A stretch of DNA of 64,000 nt from JAAFJT01 sp043744455 (GTDB lineage: Bacteria; Bacteroidota; Bacteroidia; Chitinophagales; Saprospiraceae): the NCBI GenBank assembly GCA_043744455.1, contig JAYTUQ010000153.1, positions 4,321 through 68,320 of the forward strand, given 5' to 3'. The notes beneath the pieces are model-generated. The model searched no databases and was not told the origin of the DNA. It was given only the letters and a program-made list of their open reading frames with translations. Shown piece by piece: positions 33,918-42,792 of the stretch; position 1 is the stretch's first letter, and each line of letters starts with the position of its first letter. The translations under genes and the position numbers were made by a program.

Positions 33918-36131
33918 TTAATTTTTCGCCCAATTCCGCTTCATCATACGTTTGAGCCAACGACGGAAACGCGTACGACCTCGCGGAATTTCACCAATAC
34001 TGTCTTCGAGTAAGTCAATACGAACAGCATTCAAAATGAGTCTGCAAGGGCGTTTCAAAAATTTATTGATGGTTTCAATCGCCCTTTTGTCAGCTGGCAA
34101 CCAAGAGCGATTGGCGCGACAAACGAGTAAAGCCACATCTATTTGGCTCAACAGCCTTGCTGGATAATTACCCCCAATAAGTGAAGGAATTTCAGTAATG
34201 ATATAATTGTAGTGATTCCAAGCAATGTCGTCTTCGGCGAGCAAATCGGCTTCGTCTTCTTTGTCAAAAAGGGTAAAATCGGCGACATAAAACTTATTGT
34301 CTTCGTGGCTTTGATCGTCCTCTGATGGGTTATCTTTTGGTCTAATAAATAAAACATTGTGTCCATAGCCACGCAACATCTCAACAGCTTGGTTTCCAAC
34401 GGTTGTTTTGCCATCTCCATCGGTGGTGCTTAATATGGCAATGCGTGCAATGACCGTTCGGGTATGGAGTTGTAAATCAATTTTTAAGTGTTGTAACAGT
34501 TGTTCCACACCTCGGAAGATAACTTGATCGAATCTTATAATCGGATGTTTTTGCCAGTTTTTAGGGAGTTTGGGGAGTGCTGTAAACAGTTGCAAATTTG
34601 TAACGGCACTTGCATTTTCGGGGGTTCGCAGTGTACCATCCATCATTTCAAGCGCCAGAAGCAACGCCAGAGGTAAAACGAGACCGACGACAAAAGCTAA
34701 AATAACCAATGTCATTCGTTTTGACGGATTGGGCTTATCGGGATAATGTGGGGGGTCAACTATGCGTATATTAGCTGTCATCATCGTATTGAGCTTGTGC
34801 ATACGGACGAGATTGGTACTGTGTAGATTCTCTAAATAGGCTTTTTCTGCTACATCAATTTCACGCTCTAATCGCTTAATTTTTGAACCCCAAGGTGCAA
34901 ACTTGCTATAAATACGGTCAAATTCCGCTTTTCTTTCTCTAAAAACCGTCATACGAGCCAAGCCTTGTTCGACATCAATCCATTGACTGAGCCATTGTGT
35001 CAGTATGTTTTTCACTTCTACCCCTTCAGGCGTACGCTCGACGCCAAAAATAGCTTCGGCATTTTTACGCAAATCCGCTTTAAGTTTTTCTGCTTGAGTT
35101 TGTAGAAGGTTAATCGTTTTATAATCTACTTGATGCGTACTGTCATCTAATGAGCCAATCTCAAGATTTGCCAAACGGGTTGAAATAGAAGATAGGGATT
35201 TCCGTTGACGGGCAATATTTTCATTGATTTTGGGCAGGCTTCCCCGATTCCCTAATTGGATTTCGAGGTTGCGCCGTGCAGAGTCGGCAGCCGCCAAGTG
35301 CATCATTTCTTTGAAGTACAATTCATCTAATTCTTCTTTTTTTGAAGCAATAAAGCGGGTTTGCTCATAGTAGTTGATGATTTTATTTTCTACCATGAAA
35401 CTGAGCATATTGTCTTCTTTGCCACTTAGAGAGGCGGCGGATTCATTTGTTGTTTTTTCAAAAAAACTTAAAACATCGCCTGTTTGATTTTCTTTAGTAA
35501 GACGGTATTTATCGGACAAAATTTTGACCAATACCTCTATCGTATTCCGACATATGGAAGGGTCGGTGGTTGTATATGCGACCTTTATTTGATCGGAATT
35601 CCCTTCCCGTTTGATAATTAATTTTTCGATATGCTCTATCCCAAAAAGTGGATGATTGCCCTCTAATATTATTTTAATAACATTGGGCTTGTCAGCATCA
35701 CGCCAAGACCTTATATTCTCAAGAGTATTATCAAGAGATTGATAATCAACTACTTGAGAAAGAATATTTTCAGGAACATCTTTTTTTAGCTCATTAAAAG
35801 CGGTCTCTCCGATGTATTCTACTGAGGGGGCTTTCTGCATCAATGATTGCGCTAAAAGATGGGTACCGACTTCTTCTTGGGTTTCGCGGCTCTTGGCGAT
35901 GCCTAATATATTTTCCATTTCGTTGTTCGTATAACCATAATCTATACGACCCCCATTAGAAGATTCAATATTGTAGCCTGATACGAGACCTGTATTAAGA
36001 AGGGTATGTGATTCATATTCTTTGGGCAGGTTTTTAGTCGAATTAAAAGTTACACCTCCTGCCAAACCAGCTGAAAGTATGAGTAAAAAACGGTTTCTAA
36101 GTATTAGTCGGAGTAAAGTTATTAAGTTCAT
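33918..36131 (-). CDS. Polysaccharide co-polymerase (Wzz/PCP) with degenerate BY-kinase-like domain
   Basis: About 737 aa from the ATG at 36131 (MNLITLLRLILRNRFLLILS); the frame is open to 36167 but the added 12 residues spoil the N-terminal helix. A first membrane helix (about 14-32), a large periplasmic coiled coil (about 180-440), a proline-rich segment (PPHYPDKPNPSKRMTLVILA) and a second membrane helix match Wzz/GumC-type proteins that set polymer length. The C-terminal nucleotide-binding domain keeps a Walker A-like STTDGDGKTTVG. The Asp-containing Walker A' and the Tyr-rich tail of BY-kinases are not apparent, so kinase activity is doubtful. Confidence 0.8.
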   Translation of the reverse strand: MNLITLLRLILRNRFLLILSAGLAGGVTFNSTKNLPKEYESHTLLNTGLVSGYNIESSNGGRIDYGYTNNEMENILGIAKSRETQEEVGTHLLAQSLMQKAPSVEYIGETAFNELKKDVPENILSQVVDYQSLDNTLENIRSWRDADKPNVIKIILEGNHPLFGIEHIEKLIIKREGNSDQIKVAYTTTDPSICRNTIEVLVKILSDKYRLTKENQTGDVLSFFEKTTNESAASLSGKEDNMLSFMVENKIINYYEQTRFIASKKEELDELYFKEMMHLAAADSARRNLEIQLGNRGSLPKINENIARQRKSLSSISTRLANLEIGSLDDSTHQVDYKTINLLQTQAEKLKADLRKNAEAIFGVERTPEGVEVKNILTQWLSQWIDVEQGLARMTVFRERKAEFDRIYSKFAPWGSKIKRLEREIDVAEKAYLENLHSTNLVRMHKLNTMMTANIRIVDPPHYPDKPNPSKRMTLVILAFVVGLVLPLALLLALEMMDGTLRTPENASAVTNLQLFTALPKLPKNWQKHPIIRFDQVIFRGVEQLLQHLKIDLQLHTRTVIARIAILSTTDGDGKTTVGNQAVEMLRGYGHNVLFIRPKDNPSEDDQSHEDNKFYVADFTLFDKEDEADLLAEDDIAWNHYNYIITEIPSLIGGNYPARLLSQIDVALLVCRANRSWLPADKRAIETINKFLKRPCRLILNAVRIDLLEDSIGEIPRGRTRFRRWLKRMMKRNWAKN

Positions 36132-36224
36132 CTGTCCTCTCTTCTTACAAAAAAAAATACTATGCAATTATGAATTATAAATGATGGATTACTCAATTAT
36201 TTATAATTCATCATTTTTCATGAC

Positions 36225-38117
36225 TTATTTTTCAAAAATAGGCACTTTCACAAGGTTTTTCAGCAGTAATTGCAATCTTTTAGTCTCCGCTTTGGCATCT
36301 TCGTATTGGTCTTCTGCAGTGGCAATTCTGGACAAAAGGGTTGAATATTCGCTCGGTAAATAGTTGCCTTCTTTAAAATACTTTTCAGCGATGACAAAAC
36401 TCATTCGTTGATTTTCAACGCCTTCTGCTCTAAGTTTTATTTTTTTGAGCGATAATTCTAGTTGAACATACAGCGTCAAAACGATTTCTCTTATATGGTC
36501 TTCAATTATTTCTTTTTCAGCCCGAACCCTTTCAATTTGTATTTTTTGCATATCAGATTTAATGCCCCGGGTCAAAAAATCGCTTGCCGAAATGCGCATG
36601 CCTAAACTGATATTGGTATTGAAATTTTTACGGTCAGTCAACAGATAGTTTGTCGTCGTCCCATTGCCAGTGGCATCTAAAACACTGCCGTTGCCGTATA
36701 TCGTATTCACTTGAAGTCCAACTAAATCCGCCCAACTTTTCTTCTGGGCTTGATATGCCAATGTTTGTCGTGCCTCATCAACAAGGTTAGCTCTGATTTG
36801 AGCTGAATTTTGTAGCGCTAAATTGGTCAAAACACTGAGGGGTTTCAACCGTACTATTTTTACTGATGTTGAGTCTAATTCAATGTCCGATTGAGCGACT
36901 AATTGAGTCGTCAAAAAACAAAGAGAAAAGAACGTCGTCAACTTCATCATTTTTTTATATGTCATTGAAAATATATTTTTAAACCTTAAAGGCTTAAACC
37001 AATCCTGTTTCATAAATGGCTTTTCTGTTAATATATAAAACAGTGCCGAAACGAACCAGATGATTGGTAAAATGACCACCGATTGCCAAAAGAGCGTGAC
37101 GGCATAAACTGTCGTAAATGTCCATTTTGCTGTCAAGTTAGACCATGCTTCAAGTAATGGTAAATGGATAAGGTAAATTGTATAACACATGCCGCCTGTC
37201 GCCGCTATATTTCTTTTTGATAAAAAAGCTGAAAAAAAGCGACTTTTGAATGCCGAAATAAACAATAATGCCAATGCAAAATTGAATATCAATGTTTTTA
37301 GAACTTCTTCAGTCCAAGTATAAAACATCGTTAAAAGGGCAAAAGCAGCGATGACGTCCCATTTTATCGAGCGCGATACTGAGGGGGCGTTTTTCCAATC
37401 ATGGATATAAAAATCAGCGATTAAAAAACCGATTAGAAAGTTGGGCAAACGACCTAAAAGGGTCGCTTTCATCGGAAAATGAAGCCACCCACAATATCCT
37501 TCAATCAAAATATAAACAATTATCAATGCAACCATACCGATACGTCGTCTTATCTTATTTTGAAAAGAGAAGTAAGCAGTAGCTAAAAAAGGCGCAAGCA
37601 AGTAAAACTGTATTTCTATCTCCAATGACCATGCCACAGGATTAATAATCGAATATTCACCGAAAAAAAACCAATGTGTATAGGTGATAGATGCCAGCCA
37701 ATGCGGCAATATTTGAGATACAGAATAGCTATTTTTGAACACCAAAACGGCTGCAAAAACCGTCATCCAAAGCACGAAAGGGGGTTCGATACGTGTTAAA
37801 CGCCGTAAATAAAATGTTTTTATACCCTTTTTACTGAGGGGGGTGTTTTTGCTAAAGGGCAATGCCAAAACAAAACCACTGATGGCAAAAAATAAAAACA
37901 CGCCCACTGTGCCTCGACTGATGAGAAACGCAAATGGGTTATCTTTGATAGGTGTTGAAAAGTCAATGGGAGAATGTCGAATGATACGCTCACTTAGGTG
38001 TTGGATGGCAACGAGAAAAATAGCCATGAACCGCAAACCGTCTATTTCGGCGAGGTATTTAGCCCCTGCTGCAAGAGGACGTTGCAGCAGGTTTAGGAAA
38101 GTTTTTAAAATGGTCAT
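36225..38117 (-). CDS. Fused acyltransferase-3 and TolC-like outer-membrane export protein
   Basis: Residues about 20-370 are an acyltransferase-3 membrane enzyme (YLAEIDGLRFMAIFLVAIQH with catalytic-site His40, LRRLTRIEPPF, ten hydrophobic segments) that O-acylates sugars. With no stop, the frame continues into MTYKKMMKLTTFFSLCFLTTQ (about 385-405), which is itself a signal peptide ending LVAQ. About 220 residues of a TolC/OEP-like domain with long helices follow. An internal start at 36947 (MKLTT) would give the second part alone. Either a genuine fusion or two genes joined by loss of a stop. The promoter carries the 21-bp-period repeats. Confidence 0.75.
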   Translation of the reverse strand: MTILKTFLNLLQRPLAAGAKYLAEIDGLRFMAIFLVAIQHLSERIIRHSPIDFSTPIKDNPFAFLISRGTVGVFLFFAISGFVLALPFSKNTPLSKKGIKTFYLRRLTRIEPPFVLWMTVFAAVLVFKNSYSVSQILPHWLASITYTHWFFFGEYSIINPVAWSLEIEIQFYLLAPFLATAYFSFQNKIRRRIGMVALIIVYILIEGYCGWLHFPMKATLLGRLPNFLIGFLIADFYIHDWKNAPSVSRSIKWDVIAAFALLTMFYTWTEEVLKTLIFNFALALLFISAFKSRFFSAFLSKRNIAATGGMCYTIYLIHLPLLEAWSNLTAKWTFTTVYAVTLFWQSVVILPIIWFVSALFYILTEKPFMKQDWFKPLRFKNIFSMTYKKMMKLTTFFSLCFLTTQLVAQSDIELDSTSVKIVRLKPLSVLTNLALQNSAQIRANLVDEARQTLAYQAQKKSWADLVGLQVNTIYGNGSVLDATGNGTTTNYLLTDRKNFNTNISLGMRISASDFLTRGIKSDMQKIQIERVRAEKEIIEDHIREIVLTLYVQLELSLKKIKLRAEGVENQRMSFVIAEKYFKEGNYLPSEYSTLLSRIATAEDQYEDAKAETKRLQLLLKNLVKVPIFEK

Positions 38118-38144
38118 AAGTCTCTTCTGTATTTATTTGTACCA

Positions 38145-38215
38145 CAAAAATGGTATGACCATTTTTATTTAATCCGATATTTTCGGTTTTTGGTAACATT
38201 CAACGGTTTTTTGGT
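38145..38215 (-). promoter_or_regulatory. Repeat-type promoter A (acyltransferase-TolC operon)
   Basis: Reading minus strand: ACCAAAAAACCG (38215-38204), then ACCAAAAACCG (38194-38184), 21 bp apart, followed after 31 nt by CATTTTTG (38152-38145), a one-mismatch -7 box. The gene starts 27 bp further on. The same repeats, period and distance to the -7 box are seen in promoters B, C and D. Confidence 0.7.
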
Positions 38216-38239
38216 TGGTCAGAAAGGGTTCTAAAAGCA

Positions 38240-38269
38240 AGAGAACCGATGTGTGCACATCGGTTCTCT
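38240..38269. terminator. Terminator after the LruC gene
   Basis: AGAGAACCGATGTG (38240-38253) and its exact complement (38256-38269) form a 14-bp stem with a TG centre; on the minus strand it is followed by TTGCTTTT. It lies 19 bp past the LruC stop. Confidence 0.8.
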
Positions 38270-38288
38270 AATAAAATGTATTTAAATA

Positions 38289-40370
38289 TTATTTAAACTT
38301 AAATATTTTATCATTATTAATATTTGCTGGCACAGCTTTATACCAATCCGTTGACAAAGTGCCTTTACTTTCTGCCCATTTATTGAAATTAAGGTAAGCC
38401 TTATTGATGGGTGCCCTCTCTATGGGATATAAAAAAGAGATTGGTAATAAAATCGCCCAAGGCAAATTCAATTTCGTTTGATAATACTTCCCTTTTCCAC
38501 TGTCATCATCTCCTTTGCCAAACAATGAGAGATTAGCTAAGTTTGTCGGTTTATAACCAGCCAAATGCACTTCGCTACCGCGATTTTGGTTTGTAAAAAT
38601 AAACGGATTATAAGGTGCCGTTCCCAAATCAGCCACTGCAATAGGCGTTCCGAAATTGATGACCATTTTGATTGTATCTGGTTGCACCGTTGGCTTAGTC
38701 ATATCCGTGTTTACAAACAATCCATAAGAAGCCTTCATTAAGTTGAAACCATTGTCGAATGCCATAATGACTGCATTTGTTTGGCGCGCCTCAGTGCCAT
38801 TATTATTCACTTTGACGATGCCTTCCTTTAGATTTGAACCCGTTACAGATGATATTTTGTCAAAAGAAACAGGTAATTCAAAACCAAAACCATTTTTATA
38901 GCTTGCACCCATTGCCCGCAATAAGAATTTAGTGCGTAGTGAAGTCACTTTATTTTTACCATTCGTACGTATTTCGAATTGGTAATCAACAACCATATCG
39001 TTTAAATCATAATCGCCTTGCAAAGGATACGAATCCTCAAAAGCTAATGATCCGAATTGAGTTGCCGACGGTACAAACTGAACATAAGCATAAGACGCGT
39101 CCTTCGGTGCAGCGTCTTCAGTATCAGGAACACCATCACCGTCTGTATCAATTGCTACAGTCTTTGGAGTCACTATATTTGTGGTTGTAACCGCAGAAAA
39201 AGGACTAACTGTTGCATAAAAAATAGCATCATTGAAGTCATTATCCCCTCCTGGGCGGTCAAGATCTTCAAAACCCATAATTAATTTACCTGATGCATCG
39301 TTCAAAAGTACCATGTGGCTCCGATTGGCTTCTGTCGTAAATGTGTTGAAATTTCTGTTAGAATAACGTATCGGGTGACGCTCATCTGTTACAAGTTTAG
39401 TGTTTCTTCCTTCCCAACCATCAGGTACTAAAAACCAAGCAACTGTTGTACCCGCAGGAAAATTACCCAATTTTACTTTGTCACCCGTTTTTAAGGCACC
39501 TCCACTACCGTTGTAAGAAACGTTTGGAAAAATGATGTTCAATTTGCTAATAGCAGATGCTGTTTTGGGTGGGTTGTTTGTCGGATAAGTGTAATAACCC
39601 AAGGAATTTTTATAATTCGCTCCTTCATGGACAAATGTCACCCAAACATCTGCAGCTTCTTTCAAAACGATATTGGTTTGTGCAGCGGTTGTAATATATT
39701 GAGGATTAAATGCTGGCACAGAGCGCGCCTCAGGTAAAGCAGTATTAATCTGGTTGAGTGTTGCTGCGCTTATAACATCGCCTTTTGATTCAAGATATTT
39801 AGGCAAACCCACGTTGCCAACATAAGTTCCCATAAACGAGAACACCACAGCATCAGGCGATAGACCACCGCCACTGTTACCGCCAAATGAACCACCGCCA
39901 TTTTCAGCTTGTTCAGCACCCTGAACGACACCATCTCTAACAGTGTTTTCAGTCCCAAAAGCCAATTTGAGATTGGTCGAAGAACCAATATCTATGGTTT
40001 GATAAGACGGTATACCGATATAGCTTGTGGTAGCAATAATGCGTTCCGCACTCGATTCGAGGTCAATTTTAGATGTGAAGACCCCCTCAGTATTGGTGCG
40101 CGCTGTCATCAAAAATACGCTGTCTACTCCATCTTTATCTTTTACGAAAAGATTGAATGTAACGCCACTCAAAACATCCCCTGAGTTGTCTCGGGCTTCA
40201 ATGTTTAGGTTGACTTGTCGGGATGTTGAAAAAGTAAACCCATCTGGGATAATAAGTTCAGACATTGTTTTGTCTTTGCTGTCCACAATTTGCCCATTTT
40301 CTGGGACATCAAAAGGTTTGCAAGCCGTGAAAGTAAGTAATGTAAAAAAACCAATTGTAAGTTTTCTCAT
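38289..40370 (-). CDS. LruC-domain lipoprotein (DUF4114/DUF4842 type)
   Basis: The 693-aa protein begins MRKLTIGFFTLLTFTAC, a lipoprotein signal with Cys17. The middle region holds a DUF4114-like segment (WFLVPDGWEGRNT, MVLLNDASGKLIMGFEDLDRPGGDNDFNDAIFYATV) and the C-terminal part the LruC/DUF4842 pattern (DTDGDGVPDTEDAAPKDASYA, FEDSYPLQGDYDLNDMVVDYQ). The two acidic NDFND/DLNDMVVDY stretches look calcium-binding. Such proteins are surface or outer-membrane lipoproteins of unknown role. It is isolated between the exopolysaccharide units. One motif copy lies at 40083-40092. Confidence 0.85.
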   Translation of the reverse strand: MRKLTIGFFTLLTFTACKPFDVPENGQIVDSKDKTMSELIIPDGFTFSTSRQVNLNIEARDNSGDVLSGVTFNLFVKDKDGVDSVFLMTARTNTEGVFTSKIDLESSAERIIATTSYIGIPSYQTIDIGSSTNLKLAFGTENTVRDGVVQGAEQAENGGGSFGGNSGGGLSPDAVVFSFMGTYVGNVGLPKYLESKGDVISAATLNQINTALPEARSVPAFNPQYITTAAQTNIVLKEAADVWVTFVHEGANYKNSLGYYTYPTNNPPKTASAISKLNIIFPNVSYNGSGGALKTGDKVKLGNFPAGTTVAWFLVPDGWEGRNTKLVTDERHPIRYSNRNFNTFTTEANRSHMVLLNDASGKLIMGFEDLDRPGGDNDFNDAIFYATVSPFSAVTTTNIVTPKTVAIDTDGDGVPDTEDAAPKDASYAYVQFVPSATQFGSLAFEDSYPLQGDYDLNDMVVDYQFEIRTNGKNKVTSLRTKFLLRAMGASYKNGFGFELPVSFDKISSVTGSNLKEGIVKVNNNGTEARQTNAVIMAFDNGFNLMKASYGLFVNTDMTKPTVQPDTIKMVINFGTPIAVADLGTAPYNPFIFTNQNRGSEVHLAGYKPTNLANLSLFGKGDDDSGKGKYYQTKLNLPWAILLPISFLYPIERAPINKAYLNFNKWAESKGTLSTDWYKAVPANINNDKIFKFK

Positions 40371-40482
40371 GATTAATTTGAATAATTTAATATTAATTTT
40401 TAAATGTGCTTAATGAAAAATTTATTGTTATGATGTTAAAATAAAATGCTGTAAACCAACAAACTCTAAATGAGATAAAGGT

Positions 40483-40899
40483 TTAGAAGGATATGTGCTC
40501 GGAAGTTATGAAAGTACGCTTTTGCTGCTCGCTTCTTTCTATAAGTTTATTGAGTCGCACATCTAACTCCATAGGATGAAAGGGTTTCGTCATAAGGTCA
40601 TCTGCGCCCACACTAAGTGCTTGGATGCGGTCTGCACTCGCTTTAGAACCACTCACAACCAAAAGAGGCACATCCGGTAAAGTCTGCCGAATGGCTTTGA
40701 TGAGTGCCATACCATTCAAGCCTGGCATATCCAAGTCAGTCACAATGAGGTTAGGTTGAAATCCATTCACCACCAGTGCCAATGCTTCCACTGAATCGGT
40801 ATATGTCAAAACTTCAAATTTTTGTTTAAGGAATAAGCCCAAATAGCGGCACATCATGGGCGAATCATCAACGATTAGAACTGTAGGTTTTTGTCTCAT
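40483..40899 (-). CDS. Receiver-only response regulator 1
   Basis: The 138-aa protein is a single REC domain: PTVLIVDDSPMMCRYLGLFL (acidic pair Asp11/Asp12), phosphorylation site Asp55 in IVTDLDMPGLNG, LLVVSGS (Thr/Ser switch) and the Lys in MTKPFHPMEL. There is no output domain, so it must act by protein contact or phosphotransfer. It is closely similar to the regulator at 42058, indicating duplication. Its own promoter carries the 21-bp-period repeats. Confidence 0.9.
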   Translation of the reverse strand: MRQKPTVLIVDDSPMMCRYLGLFLKQKFEVLTYTDSVEALALVVNGFQPNLIVTDLDMPGLNGMALIKAIRQTLPDVPLLVVSGSKASADRIQALSVGADDLMTKPFHPMELDVRLNKLIERSEQQKRTFITSEHISF

Positions 40900-40935
40900 A
40901 ATTAGTTTACTATGTGAATTTGTGTTATTTTACAA

Positions 40936-41007
40936 CAAAAATAATGGCTATAATGCCCCCCCTCAGTATGTTTTCGGTTTTTGGTAGAAATAGCCGTTTT
41001 TTTGGTA
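40936..41007 (-). promoter_or_regulatory. Repeat-type promoter B (response regulator 1)
   Basis: Minus strand: ACCAAAAAAACG (41006-40995), then ACCAAAAACCG (40985-40975); the TACCAA steps are exactly 21 bp apart. After 31 nt comes the -7 box TATTTTTG (40943-40936), 36 bp before the gene. An iterated-motif copy (40959-40968) lies between repeat and -7 box. Confidence 0.75.
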
Positions 41008-41037
41008 TTTTATTAAATAAAACACTGTTGACAAAAA

Positions 41038-41061
41038 AAACCAATGCAAATGCATCGGTTT
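41038..41061 (-). terminator. Terminator after the small ORF at 41101
   Basis: On the minus strand AAACCGATGCA and TGCATTGGTTT pair (one G-U) around TT and run into TTTTTTTTG. It lies 40 bp past the stop of the 20-codon ORF. Confidence 0.65.
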
Positions 41062-41100
41062 CCATGTAAGTTAATAAGAAGAGACTTTATCAATATATTT

Positions 41101-41163
41101 TTATAACATTCTGATAGCTTGGCCAAGGCTCATCAGCAACAAGCCGAAAGCTAATTTTCTCAT
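41101..41163 (-). CDS. Very small signal-peptide-like ORF
   Basis: Twenty codons encode MRKLAFGLLLMSLGQAIRML, a near-perfect short signal peptide (basic start, hydrophobic core, GQA cleavage-like end) with only four further residues. It lies between the sugar transferase stop and a good terminator, so it is likely transcribed. It could be a secreted micropeptide or the stump of a deleted exported protein; the similarity of its start to the LruC signal (MRKL) favours a stump. Confidence 0.35.
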   Translation of the reverse strand: MRKLAFGLLLMSLGQAIRML

Positions 41164-41274
41164 TTTTTTAATATAATTAAATGGTAAATAAATTTATTTA
41201 TAGAATTGATGGCTGTTGGAAGCTAAAAGCACATCAATTACTAACATTGTGTTTTATGTTAAAATCAATAAAAA

Positions 41275-42021
41275 TCAAACATTTTCAGATTGGATGGCGG
41301 CTAAGGGTGTCTTAAACAGAATCCATAAATCAAGCCACAGCGATGCACGACGGGCATAAGTAATGTCAAGTTTCTGACGACCTTCTGCACTCATATTACC
41401 TTTTCCCCGTTTGGTCACTTGCCAAAGCCCTGTTATACCCGCAGGGGCAACAAATCGTTCGATGCCATCGTCAGTCGTTAACTTTTCTGCTTCATAAAGT
41501 GGCAATGGACGGTTGCCAACCAACGACATATCCCCCCTCAGTACATTGATAAGTTGTGGTAGTTCATCAATACTTGTATTGCGGATAAAAGTACCGATAC
41601 GCGTAATACGTGGGTCATTGACGATTTTGATAAATGGTTTTTCCTGCTTTTGTGTATAAAGGAGCTCCTTTTCAGAGAGCCAACCTTGGTCAGAAATCAA
41701 ATTTTTGATGGCGTGTGAAGATTCGGCAGCAAGTCTAGGCTCTGTCGATGCGCCATATTGATTATTAATCTTGCTAACTTCCAACAACATTTTATCCGCG
41801 TCCGTACGCATGGATCGGAATTTGATAAAACCAAAAATTTTATAGTCCTGACCCACTCTTTTTGATGTATATAAAATAGGACCACGACTTTCCAATTTAA
41901 TCAAAATAGCCACAGTCAATAATAGTGGGCTTAAAATGATGAGTAAAATCGATGCGCCTACAATATCCATAAGGCGTTTTAGGACATAATATGCCCCTGA
42001 TTTTTGTGTAGAATATGACAT
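41275..42021 (-). CDS. Undecaprenyl-phosphate sugar-1-phosphate transferase (WcaJ/WbaP type)
   Basis: The 248-aa bacterial sugar transferase starts exopolysaccharide repeat synthesis by loading a sugar phosphate onto undecaprenyl phosphate. Marks are an N-terminal membrane hairpin (MDIVGASILLIILSPLLLTV), LESRGPILYTSKRVGQDYKIF, KFRSMRTDAD, TRIGTFIRNTSIDELPQLIN, VLRGDMSLVGNRPLPLYEAE and APAGITGLWQVTKRGK. It lacks the long N-terminal multi-helix part, so it is the short WbaP-type core. It follows response regulator 2 by 36 bp, one operon. A motif copy (41534-41543) lies at VLRG. Confidence 0.93.
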   Translation of the reverse strand: MSYSTQKSGAYYVLKRLMDIVGASILLIILSPLLLTVAILIKLESRGPILYTSKRVGQDYKIFGFIKFRSMRTDADKMLLEVSKINNQYGASTEPRLAAESSHAIKNLISDQGWLSEKELLYTQKQEKPFIKIVNDPRITRIGTFIRNTSIDELPQLINVLRGDMSLVGNRPLPLYEAEKLTTDDGIERFVAPAGITGLWQVTKRGKGNMSAEGRQKLDITYARRASLWLDLWILFKTPLAAIQSENV

Positions 42022-42057
42022 AAGTTTTGTGTATTATGGCTAATTTAAGATTCTTGT

Positions 42058-42501
42058 TTATAAAACAGCTGCAGATTTCATCAAACTCGCAAAAAGCTGT
42101 CGCACGCGATTTGGTTCTTGAATTTGATGCACACCTTTCTCTATTAATTTGCTGACTCGAACTTCTAATTCTGCGGGATGAAAGGGTTTAGTCAAAAAGT
42201 CATCTGCACCAGCATGTAGGGCTTTGATGCGTTCGATACTTTCTTTGACACCACTGACTACCAAAACAGGCACAAGTGGTAAAACCTTCCGAATAGCACC
42301 AATTAACTCAATACCCGTCATAGTAGGCATATTTAAGTCGGTCACAACCAGGTCGGGTTCAAATCCGCTTTCAATTAAAGCCAAGGCTTCGACTGAATTC
42401 GTGTAAGAAATAACTTCATATTTTTTTTCAAGAAATAATCCTAAAAAGCGGCACATGATAGGAGAATCATCAACGATAAGAACTGTAGGCTTTTGTAACA
42501 T
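42058..42501 (-). CDS. Receiver-only response regulator 2
   Basis: The 147-aa REC-only protein (PTVLIVDDSPIMCRFLGLFL, Asp55 in VVTDLNMPTMTG, VVSG, LTKPFHPAEL) is a paralogue of the regulator at 40483, with the same spacing of all motifs. It is co-transcribed with the initiating sugar transferase, so phosphorylation may directly gate polymer initiation or an associated complex. No DNA-binding domain. Confidence 0.9.
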   Translation of the reverse strand: MLQKPTVLIVDDSPIMCRFLGLFLEKKYEVISYTNSVEALALIESGFEPDLVVTDLNMPTMTGIELIGAIRKVLPLVPVLVVSGVKESIERIKALHAGADDFLTKPFHPAELEVRVSKLIEKGVHQIQEPNRVRQLFASLMKSAAVL

Positions 42502-42546
42502 CTCTTCTTTAGTTTATTGTGTATATTTATTTTTGTATTGATAGGA

Positions 42547-42617
42547 CAAAAGTAGGCGCAGAAATTACCCCCCTCAGTATATTTTCGGTTTTTGGTAGTA
42601 ATGGGCGGTTTTTCGGT
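42547..42617 (-). promoter_or_regulatory. Repeat-type promoter C (response regulator 2 / sugar transferase)
   Basis: Minus strand: ACCGAAAAACCG (42617-42606), then TACCAAAAACCG (42597-42586), 21 bp apart by the ACC step. After 31 nt comes TACTTTTG (42554-42547), a full -7 box, 45 bp before the gene. A motif copy (42570-42579) lies between them, just as in promoter B. Confidence 0.75.
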
Positions 42618-42711
42618 TTTTTAATTCAACATTTTTGATGAGAAATGGCGGAAATTAAAAAAATACAAAGCACATAATTATTTAAAGGCATATTAAGGGA
42701 TTTTAAAACAA

Positions 42712-42750
42712 AAAAACTTCAACCAATTGATTATCAATAAATTGAAGCTT
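42712..42750 (-). terminator. Terminator after the LytTR gene
   Basis: On the minus strand CTTCAA...TTGAAG (42747-42742 with 42722-42717) closes a hairpin with inner TTGATAATCAA, followed by TTTTTTTG. Confidence 0.65.
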
Positions 42751-42792
42751 TAATTAATTAAAACATATTTTCGAATAACCTTCAAAAAATTT

